Position numbers and translations under genes: made by a program. Shown here piece after piece: positions 24,881 through 33,755 of a stretch of 64,000 bases of DNA. A model generated the notes under the pieces. That model saw only the letters and a program-made list of their open reading frames with translations, was not told the DNA's origin and did not search any database. The stretch is from Paraburkholderia atlantica (lineage in GTDB: Bacteria > Pseudomonadota > Gammaproteobacteria > Burkholderiales > Burkholderiaceae): positions 62,001 through 126,000 of the forward strand of contig NZ_WHNQ01000024.1 of NCBI RefSeq assembly GCF_009362785.1. The letters run 5' to 3'. Position 1 is the first letter of the stretch, and every line of letters starts with the position of its first letter.

Positions 24881-25909
24881 TTATGCAAATGTACTGCGCA
24901 CCAGCCTCTGCGCTTCGGCGTACCGTGGCTCGGCCATCAGCTTGCTCCATGTGAGCGCCTTGCCGCGCGGCCGCATACGCTTCAGCCGCCGCCGCGATTC
25001 CTTCGACGGCGTCACGCGCAGCGCGTCGAGCACCTTCTCCGCTTCGTCCGGCTGGTTGCAGATCAGCACCATGTCGCAGCCGGCCTCGAGCGCGGCTTGC
25101 GCGCCTTCGGTCAGCGTGCCGCCCTGGCGCGCGGCTTCCATCGACAGGTCGTCGCTGAAGATCGCCCCCTCGAAGCCCAGCTTGCCGCGCAGGATGTCCT
25201 GCAACCAGATGCGCGAGAAGCCGGCCGGTTTCGCATCGACCGCCGGATAGACGACGTGCGCGGGCAGCACCGCGCCCAGCGACAGACCGAGCCAGTCGTA
25301 CGGCGCGACATCGTTGCCGAGGATCTCGTCCAGCGCGCGCTCGTCGACGGGCATCGCGACGTGCGAATCGGCCTGCGCGAATCCATGCCCCGGAAAGTGC
25401 TTGCCGCAGTTGCTCATGCCGGCCAACGCCAGACCATGGTTCAGGCTCTTCGCGAGCAGCGCGACCACGCGCGGATCACGATGGAACGCGCGATCGCCGA
25501 TCACCTGCGAGTGCCCATAGTCGAGGTCGAGCACCGGCGTGAAGCTCATGTCGATACCGCACGCGCGCAGTTCCGCGGCGAGGATGTAGCCGACCGCGGT
25601 CGTCACCTTGGTCGCGTGCAGCACGTCCTGGTCCCACAGGGCGCCGAGCTTGCCCATCGACGGCAGCACCGTGAAGCCGTCGGTACGAAAGCGCTGCACG
25701 CGGCCGCCTTCGTGATCGACGGCGATCAGCAGATCCGGGCGAATCGCGCGGATCGCATCGGTCAGCGCAACCAGTTGCGCGCGGCTCTCGTAGTGGCGCG
25801 CGAACAGGATCACGCCGCCGGTCATCGGGTGCGCGAGACGCCTTTTGTCATCGCGGTTCAGCGTTTTGCCGACCACGTCGAGCATCACCGGTCCGGGTGT
25901 GGTTTTCAT
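24881..25909 (-). CDS. nagZ: Beta-N-acetylglucosaminidase of cell-wall recycling
   Basis: A 342-residue cytoplasmic GH3 enzyme that releases N-acetylglucosamine from anhydro-muropeptides. Signatures are IAVDHEGGRVQRF near residue 60, KHFPGHGFAQADSH near 165 (the catalytic His loop) and the nucleophile Asp in FSDDLSMEAA near 240. The ATG at 25909 (MKTTPGPVMLDVVG) matches the usual N-terminus; a longer frame with an upstream Met exists but is not needed. It is the last gene of the lepA-to-nagZ block, 67 bases after acpS. Confidence 0.96.
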   Translation of the reverse strand: MKTTPGPVMLDVVGKTLNRDDKRRLAHPMTGGVILFARHYESRAQLVALTDAIRAIRPDLLIAVDHEGGRVQRFRTDGFTVLPSMGKLGALWDQDVLHATKVTTAVGYILAAELRACGIDMSFTPVLDLDYGHSQVIGDRAFHRDPRVVALLAKSLNHGLALAGMSNCGKHFPGHGFAQADSHVAMPVDERALDEILGNDVAPYDWLGLSLGAVLPAHVVYPAVDAKPAGFSRIWLQDILRGKLGFEGAIFSDDLSMEAARQGGTLTEGAQAALEAGCDMVLICNQPDEAEKVLDALRVTPSKESRRRLKRMRPRGKALTWSKLMAEPRYAEAQRLVRSTFA

Positions 25910-25976
25910 CGAATTCCGCTGGAAAAGAGTCTGACGCAAAGACAAACGCGACCGTCAGCGGCCGCGTTCAACGTTT

Positions 25977-26444
25977 TTATTCGGTGGCGGAGTGCGTGGA
26001 CGAAGCCCGCGACGCCGACGCTGCAAACGAACCTTCCGTCTCGTTCGGCCGCTGCGTTTCGGCGATCACGAACGACACCGCGTAGTCGCGCTCGTCGCTG
26101 ATCGTCACGCGCGCCGTGATGCCGCGCGCGTCGAGCCAGTCGGCCAGTTCACCGGAGGCGACCACCATCGGCTCGCCGCTCGGCCGGTTCAGCGTCTGCA
26201 ACGCGCGCCAGCTCATCGGCCAGTGCATGCCGAGGCCGATTGCCTTCGAGAACGCCTCTTTCGCCGAAAAGCGGGTCGCGAGAAACGCGAGACCGCGCGC
26301 CGCCGAACGGGCCTGACGCGCGTGGTAGACGCGTAGTTCGTCGGGACCGAGCACCTTCTCGGCGAAACGGCCATTGGTGCGAGTCATCACCGCTGCGACA
26401 CGGCTGACCTGAACGATGTCGGTGCCGATTCCGTAGATTGCCAT
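25977..26444 (-). CDS. acpS: Holo-[acyl-carrier-protein] synthase
   Basis: Transfers 4'-phosphopantetheine from CoA to the Ser of apo-ACP. The 155-residue protein has the Mg2+-binding Asp in IYGIGTDIV near residue 8 and the Glu in RFSAKEAFSKAIG near residue 63. The last 20 or so residues are a Ser/Ala-rich extension. It lies 24 bases after pdxJ. Confidence 0.96.
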   Translation of the reverse strand: MAIYGIGTDIVQVSRVAAVMTRTNGRFAEKVLGPDELRVYHARQARSAARGLAFLATRFSAKEAFSKAIGLGMHWPMSWRALQTLNRPSGEPMVVASGELADWLDARGITARVTISDERDYAVSFVIAETQRPNETEGSFAASASRASSTHSATE

Positions 26445-26468
26445 GCGTGCGTCCGTCGCGAGATCGGG

Positions 26469-27233
26469 TTACGCGCGCGCGCCGAGACGCGCGGCGACCA
26501 TGATCGCCTTCATCTCGCGCACCGCGTTGTCCCAGCCCGCGAAGATCGCGTGCGCGACGATCGCATGGCCGATGTTGAGTTCGACGATGCCGTCGATCGC
26601 CGCGATCTGCTGCACGTTCGTGTAGTGCAGCCCGTGGCCGGCGTTCACCTTGAGGCCGAGCGTCGCGCCGAAGTCGACCGCGCGCACGATGCGCTCGTAT
26701 TCGCGCTGCTGTTCCGCGGGATCGTGCGCTTCCGCGTAACGGCCGGTGTGCAGTTCGATTACCGGCGCGCCGGCTTCGTGCGCGGCGCGAATCTGCGTTT
26801 CGTCGGGATCGATGAACAGCGACACGCGCGAGTTCGCATCCACGAGTTGCTTGCATGCGGCGCGCACCGCCTCGAACTGTCCGGCGACGTCGAGACCGCC
26901 TTCGGTCGTCAGCTCCGCGCGTTTTTCCGGCACGAGGCACACGTCGTGCGGCTGCACCTGGCACGCGATGTCGAGCATTTCGGCCGTCACCGCGCATTCG
27001 AGATTCATGCGCGTTTTCAGCAGCGGACGCAGCTTGTGCACGTCCGCGTCGACGATATGCCGGCGGTCTTCGCGCAGATGCAGCGTGATCGCATCGGCGC
27101 CGGCTTCTTCGGCCATCAGCGCGGCGCGGATCGGATCGGGATAGGACGTGCCACGCGCGTTGCGCAGCGTGGCGACGTGGTCGATGTTCACGCCGAGGTC
27201 GATCACGGTCGGCGAAGTCAGGAAGAAGCTCAT
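26469..27233 (-). CDS. pdxJ: Pyridoxine 5'-phosphate synthase
   Basis: Condenses 1-deoxyxylulose-5-phosphate with 3-amino-1-hydroxyacetone phosphate in the final ring-closing step of vitamin B6 synthesis. Length is 254 residues, a normal TIM barrel. Signatures are LGVNIDHVATLRNARGT, ITLHLREDRRHI, the Glu in NLECAVT and LKVNAGHGLHY. The ATG at 27233 overlaps the TGA of recO (ATGA), which indicates translational coupling. Confidence 0.97.
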   Translation of the reverse strand: MSFFLTSPTVIDLGVNIDHVATLRNARGTSYPDPIRAALMAEEAGADAITLHLREDRRHIVDADVHKLRPLLKTRMNLECAVTAEMLDIACQVQPHDVCLVPEKRAELTTEGGLDVAGQFEAVRAACKQLVDANSRVSLFIDPDETQIRAAHEAGAPVIELHTGRYAEAHDPAEQQREYERIVRAVDFGATLGLKVNAGHGLHYTNVQQIAAIDGIVELNIGHAIVAHAIFAGWDNAVREMKAIMVAARLGARA

Positions 27234-28135
27234 AAGTTCTGCAGGTCGATCAGGATCTGGCGGGTAGCAAGCGGCGCGCCGCCGAGATAGGTGTTGAGCA
27301 GAAAGCGCATCAGCGTTTTGCTTTGCGCGACGGTCTGCGCTCGATGGTAATCGTCCTTTTCCATATCGAGCAAGGTTTGTCCCGATACCACCGGCCACTG
27401 TGCGGGCCATTCGTCCGATGCCTCGCGCACGCCGCGCTCGGGATCGAACACGTAGCGGCCGTCGGCGAGCACGGCCTTGCGCGCGACCGTGCGGTCGAGC
27501 GCCATCGCGTAGCCGGTCTCGCGCAACAGCACGCGTTCGAACGAGCGCAGCACCTGCACCGGCGGCTCATCGTGCGCAAGACGCGTCAGCGTGACGACGT
27601 AGTGATGGAACAACTGCGGATGCGGGTCTTCGCGCGCGCAGAAGCGCACCAGCAGTTCGTTGACATAGAAACCGCACAGCAGCGCGTCGCCGGTCAGCGG
27701 CAGCATGCCGCCGACCCATTCGGCGCCGGTCAGCGTGCGCATTTCGGATTTGCCCGACCATGCGAGCGACAGAGGCTGGAACGTTTGCAGCACGCCGCGC
27801 AGCGCGGAGTGCGGGCGCTTTGCGCCCTTCGCGACGAGCGCGAGACGACCGTGATCGCGCGACAGCACGTCGATGATCAGGCTGGTCTCGCGATACGGGT
27901 AGCTATGCAGCACGAACGCAGGCTGCTCGGTGATTCGGTATTCGGATGTGGAGGTGCGCGGCGCGCGACGCGCCGGCGTTTTGCGCGGCTCGCCGTCGTC
28001 GACGGGCGCGCTTTTCGCGCCTTTTGCCTGAGCCGACGATTTCCTCGCGCTACGCGCGGGCCGCGACGGTTCGTGCTCCGGTTGGTCCGGAGCCTCGTCT
28101 GAATTGAGCGTCATCCACGCGTCATTCGTACCCAT
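27230..28135 (-). CDS. recO: DNA repair protein RecO
   Basis: Loads RecA on SSB-coated DNA in the RecFOR pathway. Length is 301 residues; residues about 65-145 are the OB fold starting EQPAFVLHSYPYRETSLIIDV, followed by the helical domain. The first 60 residues are a charged low-complexity extension rich in Pro, Arg, Ser and Ala that is absent from the E. coli protein. The start ATG at 28135 lies inside the last codons of era; an alternative ATG at 28114 is 8 bases past the era stop. Confidence 0.94.
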   Translation of the reverse strand: MGTNDAWMTLNSDEAPDQPEHEPSRPARSARKSSAQAKGAKSAPVDDGEPRKTPARRAPRTSTSEYRITEQPAFVLHSYPYRETSLIIDVLSRDHGRLALVAKGAKRPHSALRGVLQTFQPLSLAWSGKSEMRTLTGAEWVGGMLPLTGDALLCGFYVNELLVRFCAREDPHPQLFHHYVVTLTRLAHDEPPVQVLRSFERVLLRETGYAMALDRTVARKAVLADGRYVFDPERGVREASDEWPAQWPVVSGQTLLDMEKDDYHRAQTVAQSKTLMRFLLNTYLGGAPLATRQILIDLQNL

Positions 28136-29021
28136 ACGCACGAAGCCCGGCTTCGTTGTCGGCCCAGCCGCTCTTCACCTTGACGAAGGTCTCGAGGTAC
28201 ACCGGCCCGTCGAACAGCTTCGCCATGTCGAGGCGCGCCTCGGTGCTGATCTGCTTCAGCTTCGCGCCCTTCTGGCCGATGATCATCGCCTTGTGCGTGT
28301 CGCGATCGACGAGGATCGTCGCGAAAATACGGCGCAGCCGCCCTTCTGTTTCGAACTTGTCGATCAGCACGGTGCTGGTGTACGGCAGTTCGTCGCCGGT
28401 CCAGCGGAAGACCTTCTCGCGCAGGATTTCGGCGGCAAGGAAGCGCTCGCTGCGATCGGTCAGGTCGTCCTCGCCGTAGATCGGCTCGCCTTCCGGCAGG
28501 AACGGCTTGATGGTCGCCATCAGACGTTTGATGTCGTCGGTATTTTTCGCCGACAGCGGCACGATCTCGTTGAACTCGCGCAGCGTGCTCATCTGCTGCA
28601 TGAACGGGAACAGCGAGTCTTTATCCGACACGCGATCGAGCTTGTTCGCGATCAGCAGCGTCGGCACCTTCGCTGGGATCAGGTCGAGTACCTTCTGGTC
28701 ATCGGGGCCGAAGCGGCCGGCTTCGATGACGAACAGGATCGCGTCGACCGAGGTCAGCGTCGACGTGACGGCGCGATTCAGCGAGCGGTTCAGCGCGCCG
28801 CTGTGCCTGGTCTGGAAACCGGGCGTGTCGACGAAGATGTACTGGGCGTCTTCGAGCGTGTTGATGCCGGTGATGCGATGACGCGTGGTCTGCGCCTTGC
28901 GCGACGTGATGCTGACTTTCTGGCCGACCAGCGCGTTCATCAGCGTGGACTTGCCAACGTTCGGGCGGCCGACGATCGCGACCATGCCGCAGCGAAAACC
29001 AGTGGGAGTGGGAGCGTTCAT
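28122..29021 (-). CDS. era: GTPase Era
   Basis: A 299-residue GTPase that binds 16S rRNA in 30S maturation. G1 is GRPNVGKST, G3 DTPGF, G4 NKLD and the C-terminal KH domain contains the GxxG loop in IIGQKGAKLKQI. Length is the usual one. It follows rnc by 54 bases and overlaps the start of recO by 14 bases. Confidence 0.97.
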   Translation of the reverse strand: MNAPTPTGFRCGMVAIVGRPNVGKSTLMNALVGQKVSITSRKAQTTRHRITGINTLEDAQYIFVDTPGFQTRHSGALNRSLNRAVTSTLTSVDAILFVIEAGRFGPDDQKVLDLIPAKVPTLLIANKLDRVSDKDSLFPFMQQMSTLREFNEIVPLSAKNTDDIKRLMATIKPFLPEGEPIYGEDDLTDRSERFLAAEILREKVFRWTGDELPYTSTVLIDKFETEGRLRRIFATILVDRDTHKAMIIGQKGAKLKQISTEARLDMAKLFDGPVYLETFVKVKSGWADNEAGLRAYGYE

Positions 29022-29075
29022 ATTCGGACTACGGCAGGTTCAGGTCGGCGCGCGCGACGCGCACGCCGATGGCAA

Positions 29076-30356
29076 TCAATGGCCCGCATCGGCGACGCGC
29101 GTTTGCACCGCGCCGGCGACGCCGGGTTCGTGTTCGGCAGATGCCGGGGCCGCCGAGACAACTGACGCGGGCGCGGCGGAAACGCTCGATGACGCAGTGC
29201 CCGGCGCGGCCTCGCGGTTGCGCTGACGCTCTGCGCTGCGTGCGTGGGACGGTGCGTCGGCTTTGAGGTCGGGGGTTTTGTCCGCTGCGGGTTTTTCGGC
29301 CGACTTGTCGACAGGTTTCTCGCCTGCGTGGACCGAAACCTTGTCGGTTCTCTCCGCCTTTTCGGACTTCTCGGCGCGTTCCGGCTTGTCATGGCCGCTG
29401 TACTCCACATGCGCGGCACGGATGACAGCCAGCGGCGCACCGGCGGGACCCGGCGCGGCACGCTCGGCTGCGGGTCTTTCAACGGCTGATTTTTCCACCG
29501 CAGACTTGTCGGCGTGGGCTTCCGCCGCAGCAGGCGCGCGCCCTTCGCCGCGAGCGCTCTTGCGATCCGGCGTGCGCAAATCCAGCGCGGCCTGTACGCC
29601 GGTCACGCCCGGCACGATTTCCTGTTCGGCGTTTTTCGCGGCGCGCGCGCTTTTCGAACGCTTCGGCTTCGCAACCACGGCGGGCGCCGCGGCCATGACT
29701 TCGTCGAGCGCCTTCTTTGCGGCCGCCTGCTCCGCCGCGCGACGGCTCGCACCCGAGCCGGACACCTTGACGTCGAGCTTTGGCACCGTGCATTCGACTT
29801 CGAATTGCTGATTGTGCGCCGCACCATGGGTAGCGACGACCGTATATGTAGGTAACGCAATCTTGTGACCCTGCAGATACTCCTGCAGCAGCGTCTTTGC
29901 GTCCTTGCCGAGCGTACGGGGGTCGATGTGGTCGAGGATCGGCACGTAAAGGCGCTTGATGACCGTCTGGGCGGCGTCGAAGCCACCGTCGAGAAATATC
30001 GCACCGAGCACCGCCTCGAGCGTATCCGCGAGGATCGACGGCCGGCGGAAGCCGCCGCTGCGCAACTCGCCCTCGCCTAGGCGCAGGCCTTCGGAGATAT
30101 TGAGTGCCTGAGCAATCTCGTAGAGGGACTGCTGTTTGACGAGATTGGCGCGCACGCGCGACAGGTCGCCTTCGTCGAGCTTGCCGAAACGTTGGAACAA
30201 AAGCGCAGCCACCGCGCAATTCAGAACGGAGTCGCCGAGAAATTCGAGCCGTTCGTTATGCGTGGAGCTGTGACTGCGGTGTGTTAAAGCCTGGCGCAGC
30301 AATTCCGCATTGCGAAATTCGTAGCGCAAACGGCTTTCCAACGGAGATAGAGGCAT
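29076..30356 (-). CDS. rnc: Ribonuclease III with a long C-terminal extension
   Basis: Cleaves double-stranded RNA in rRNA and mRNA processing. The first 224 residues are a standard RNase III: catalytic signature ERLEFLGDSVLN near residues 35-46, the second acidic site in DTLEAVLGAIFLDGG near 110, and a dsRNA-binding domain at about 150-224. The protein then continues for about 200 residues of Ala, Lys, Glu, Asp and Pro-rich low-complexity sequence to a total of 426, almost twice the length of the E. coli enzyme. The extension is in frame and shares the codon style of the core. Operon: lepB upstream (192-base gap), era downstream. Confidence 0.96.
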   Translation of the reverse strand: MPLSPLESRLRYEFRNAELLRQALTHRSHSSTHNERLEFLGDSVLNCAVAALLFQRFGKLDEGDLSRVRANLVKQQSLYEIAQALNISEGLRLGEGELRSGGFRRPSILADTLEAVLGAIFLDGGFDAAQTVIKRLYVPILDHIDPRTLGKDAKTLLQEYLQGHKIALPTYTVVATHGAAHNQQFEVECTVPKLDVKVSGSGASRRAAEQAAAKKALDEVMAAAPAVVAKPKRSKSARAAKNAEQEIVPGVTGVQAALDLRTPDRKSARGEGRAPAAAEAHADKSAVEKSAVERPAAERAAPGPAGAPLAVIRAAHVEYSGHDKPERAEKSEKAERTDKVSVHAGEKPVDKSAEKPAADKTPDLKADAPSHARSAERQRNREAAPGTASSSVSAAPASVVSAAPASAEHEPGVAGAVQTRVADAGH

Positions 30357-30499
30357 GGGCAGAGTATAACGCGGGCGCCTGACCCGGCGGAAACGCGGGG
30401 CGCCAGAGGAAAAAGCGTGGTGAAGCGACGTTACCGCGAGTTCTTAAAGTGGCGTGACAACACGCCGCGACCGAGATAACCGGTGCCGGTTAATCGCGC

Positions 30500-30530
30500 G
30501 GCGTGTGATCGCTCATGAGGTGATCACGAC
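30500..30530 (-). terminator. Palindromic hairpin between lepB and rnc
   Basis: GTGATC (30505-30510) and GATCAC (30522-30527) flank an inner palindrome CTCATGAG. There is no T-run. It could be a weak terminator, a processing site or an operator; its position suggests a role in separating lepB and rnc expression. Confidence 0.3.
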
Positions 30531-30548
30531 GCGATCGATGCGCACGAC

Positions 30549-31442
30549 TCACTGGAAGGAGCCGATGCGTCGCAGATCGCTGAAGTTCATCCAGATGAAA
30601 AATGCGCGGCCGACGATATTGCGTTCAGGCGCAAAACCCCAGTACCGGCTGTCCGCGCTGTTGTCGCGGTTATCGCCCATCATGAAGAAATTGCCCGGCG
30701 GCACTTTGCAGATCACGCCACGCGCGTTGTACTGACAGTTGTCGCGATACGGAAAATCTTCCGCACCAACGATGAACGGCGGCACCGCCGGATTATTCAG
30801 AATCGCGTTCTTGCGGCCGTCGATATCTTCCTGGAACTGCTTCGCATAGCCGAGTCGCTCTTCGTCGAGATAATCGGGCAGCGGCGTTTCTGGCACCGGC
30901 TTGCCGTTGACGGTCAACTTCTTGTCCTGATACTCGACCACATCGCCCGGCAGACCAATCACGCGCTTGATGTAGTCGACCGATTCGTCTTTCGGATAAC
31001 GGAACACCACCACGTCACCGCGCTGGACCGGACGGCCCTGCGTGATCCTCGTGTTGGTGATCGGCAAACGAAGACCGTATTCGAATTTATTAACGAGGAT
31101 GAAGTCGCCCACCAGCAGCGTCGGCACCATCGAGCCCGATGGGATCTTGAACGGCTCGACTACGAACGAGCGCACGACGAACACCACCAGAATCACCGGA
31201 AAGAAGCTCGCCGTATATTCGAGCCACCACGGCTGACGCAGTTTGTCGTCGCGCAAACGCGCGCGCGTTTGCGCGGCGTTTTCATCGGCGAAACGCTCGC
31301 CGATGCGTGCCTGCTGACGATCGAATTCGGCGACTGCGGCTTCCGCCTCGCGGCGCCGTTTCGGCAGGAAAACCAGTTTGTCCGCGACCCATGCGACACC
31401 CGTCAAAACGACGAGCACAAAAAGAATCAGCGCGAAATTCAT
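30549..31442 (-). CDS. lepB: Signal peptidase I
   Basis: An inner-membrane serine protease that removes Sec and Tat signal peptides. Length is 297 residues with an N-terminal helix, a cytoplasmic loop, a second helix near residues 78-95, and the catalytic Ser in KIPSGSMVPTL and Lys in DYIKRVIGLPGD. The C-terminal GDNRDNSADSRYWG box is intact. It follows lepA by 18 bases, so the pair is one operon. Confidence 0.97.
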   Translation of the reverse strand: MNFALILFVLVVLTGVAWVADKLVFLPKRRREAEAAVAEFDRQQARIGERFADENAAQTRARLRDDKLRQPWWLEYTASFFPVILVVFVVRSFVVEPFKIPSGSMVPTLLVGDFILVNKFEYGLRLPITNTRITQGRPVQRGDVVVFRYPKDESVDYIKRVIGLPGDVVEYQDKKLTVNGKPVPETPLPDYLDEERLGYAKQFQEDIDGRKNAILNNPAVPPFIVGAEDFPYRDNCQYNARGVICKVPPGNFFMMGDNRDNSADSRYWGFAPERNIVGRAFFIWMNFSDLRRIGSFQ

Positions 31443-31460
31443 AGGGTTCCGTTATTCAAC

Positions 31461-33254
31461 TTATTTGTCTTCGACACGCAGAATAGCGAGGAAAGCCTCT
31501 TGCGGGATTTCAACCGAACCCACCTGCTTCATTCGCTTCTTGCCTGCCTTCTGCTTTTCAAGCAGCTTTTTCTTACGCGTAATATCACCGCCGTAGCATT
31601 TTGCCAGCACGTTCTTACGCAACGCTTTAATGTTTTCGCGCGCGATAATGTTCGAACCGATCGTGGCTTGAACCGCTACGTCGTACATCTGACGCGGAAT
31701 CAGCTCGCGCATTTTCGCTGCCACTTCGCGGCCGCGATACTGGCTTTGCGAACGATGCACGATCACCGACAGCGCATCGACCTTGTCGCCGTTGATCAGC
31801 ATGTCGACCTTCACGACGTCCGACGCGCGGTATTCCTTGAACTCGTAATCCATCGACGCGTAACCGCGCGAAATCGACTTCAGACGGTCGAAGAAATCGA
31901 GCACGACTTCGCCCATCGGGATTTCGTACGTCAGCTGGACCTGACGGCCGTGATACTGCATGTTGATCTGGTTGCCGCGCTTCTGCGTACACAGCGTGAT
32001 CACCGCGCCGACGTAGTCTTGCGGCATGTACAGGTTCACGGTGACGATCGGTTCGCGCACTTCCTCGATCTTCGATGGCTCCGGCATCTTGGCCGGATTC
32101 TCGACCATCAGGGTCGTGCCGTCGCGCTGCAGGACTTCGTAGACCACGGTCGGGGCCGTCGTGATCAGGTCCATGTCGAACTCGCGTTCGAGACGTTCCT
32201 GCACGATTTCCATGTGCAACAAACCGAGGAAGCCGCAGCGGAACCCGAAACCGAGCGCCTGCGACACTTCCGGCTCGTACTGCAGCGACGCGTCGTTCAG
32301 CTTCAGCTTTTCGAGCGAGTCGCGCAGCGCATCGTACTGGTTCGCTTCGACCGGATAGAGACCCGCGAACACCTGCGGCTTCACTTCCTTGAAGCCCGGC
32401 AGCGGCTCGGCCGCCGGCTGGTTCACCAGCGTCACCGTGTCGCCGACCTTCGCCGCCGCGAGTTCCTTGATGCCGGCGATGATGAAGCCCACCTGCCCCG
32501 CCGACAGCGATTCGAGATTCTTCGACTTCGGCGTGAACACGCCGATATGTTCCACCGGATACTGCGCGCCGGTTGCCATCAGGCGGATCTTGTCCTTCGG
32601 ACGCAGCGTGCCGTTGACGATGCGCACGAGCATCACGACGCCGACGTAGTTGTCGAACCACGAGTCGATGATCAGCGCCTGCAGCGGCGCTTCCGGATCG
32701 CCCTTCGGCGGCGGCACTTTCGCGATCAGCGCTTCGAGCACGTCTTCGACGCCGAGGCCGGTTTTCGCGCTGCAATGTGTCGCGTCGGTCGCGTCGATGC
32801 CGATCACGTCCTCGATCTCGGCGATCGCGTTTTCGGGGTTCGCCGCGGGCAGATCGATCTTGTTCAACACCGGCACAACTTCGACGCCGAGTTCGATAGC
32901 CGTGTAGCAGTTGGCGACGGTTTGCGCCTCCACGCCCTGGCTCGCGTCGACGACGAGCAGCGCGCCTTCGCACGCGGACAGCGAGCGGCTGACTTCGTAC
33001 GAGAAGTCGACGTGCCCCGGGGTGTCGATCATGTTCAGGTTGTAGACGCGGCCGTCGCGCGCGCGATACGACAATGCGGCGGTTTGCGCCTTGATGGTAA
33101 TGCCGCGCTCGCGCTCGAGATCCATAGAGTCGAGCACCTGAGCTTCCATCTCGCGGTCGGACAGACCGCCACAAATCTGGATGATGCGATCGGCGAGCGT
33201 CGACTTGCCATGGTCGATGTGCGCAATGATCGAGAAGTTACGAATATGATCCAT
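31461..33254 (-). CDS. lepA: Elongation factor 4 (back-translocating GTPase)
   Basis: A 597-residue ribosomal GTPase. The N-terminal AHIDHGKSTLADR is the P-loop, DTPGHVDFSYEV is G3 and NKIDLPAA is G4; the unique C-terminal domain ends in CYGGDITRKKKLLEKQK. Length is canonical. The ATG at 33254 is the conserved start. It is separated from the glutaredoxin-like gene by 228 bases and may have its own promoter. Confidence 0.98.
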   Translation of the reverse strand: MDHIRNFSIIAHIDHGKSTLADRIIQICGGLSDREMEAQVLDSMDLERERGITIKAQTAALSYRARDGRVYNLNMIDTPGHVDFSYEVSRSLSACEGALLVVDASQGVEAQTVANCYTAIELGVEVVPVLNKIDLPAANPENAIAEIEDVIGIDATDATHCSAKTGLGVEDVLEALIAKVPPPKGDPEAPLQALIIDSWFDNYVGVVMLVRIVNGTLRPKDKIRLMATGAQYPVEHIGVFTPKSKNLESLSAGQVGFIIAGIKELAAAKVGDTVTLVNQPAAEPLPGFKEVKPQVFAGLYPVEANQYDALRDSLEKLKLNDASLQYEPEVSQALGFGFRCGFLGLLHMEIVQERLEREFDMDLITTAPTVVYEVLQRDGTTLMVENPAKMPEPSKIEEVREPIVTVNLYMPQDYVGAVITLCTQKRGNQINMQYHGRQVQLTYEIPMGEVVLDFFDRLKSISRGYASMDYEFKEYRASDVVKVDMLINGDKVDALSVIVHRSQSQYRGREVAAKMRELIPRQMYDVAVQATIGSNIIARENIKALRKNVLAKCYGGDITRKKKLLEKQKAGKKRMKQVGSVEIPQEAFLAILRVEDK

Positions 33255-33482
33255 TCAGTGCCGATCAAGCGAAAAGGCGCGCCCGGACAATAGCGGAGCA
33301 CGCCTTGTAAGTAGGTGAAAAACCTATCTATTTTAGCCGAAAAGCCCCTCGGCCGGCGCATCTTGCATAGCGCGGGCCTCAAGACGGCGTAGAGGGTGCG
33401 AGAAATTTACCGTGCGCGTCGCAGCAAGTCGCGGCAGACACGCGCGTGGATCGCGGGAATCACCATGCCGCGCGGATGCAAA

Positions 33483-33755
33483 TCATGATGCCGCCGCGAC
33501 ACGCGACGCATGCGCGGCCAATGCTGTGCGCACTCGTGCTTCGTCGAGATGGTAGTGGCACAACTCGACTCCATCGCAAACCAGCACCGGCACCAATTCG
33601 TTGTAACGCGCTTCGAGCAACGGGTCGCTGTCGACGTCGATCACTGCCAGCTGCGCTCCGAACTCGGCCAGCAACGGCTCGAGCGCGGCGCGCATGTCCT
33701 CGCACAGATGGCACCACGTGCGCCCGAAGAGCGTGAGCGATGCCGTCTTCATCAT
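33483..33755 (-). CDS. Glutaredoxin-like protein in the sigma-E operon
   Basis: A 90-residue thioredoxin-fold protein. The redox motif is CHLC in FGRTWCHLCEDM near residue 15, and the cis-Pro is in ELVPVLV near residue 55, matching the small glutaredoxin-like family often found beside mucD. The ATG at 33755 overlaps the mucD stop (ATGA); the next codon is also ATG. It could supply thiol-disulfide repair during envelope stress, which is inference from position. Confidence 0.85.
   Translation of the reverse strand: MMKTASLTLFGRTWCHLCEDMRAALEPLLAEFGAQLAVIDVDSDPLLEARYNELVPVLVCDGVELCHYHLDEARVRTALAAHASRVAAAS

Noticed and set aside
31269..33293. A 674-codon open frame opposite lepA
   Set aside because: Antisense to a certain gene, His/Arg/Asp-rich with no recognisable family.
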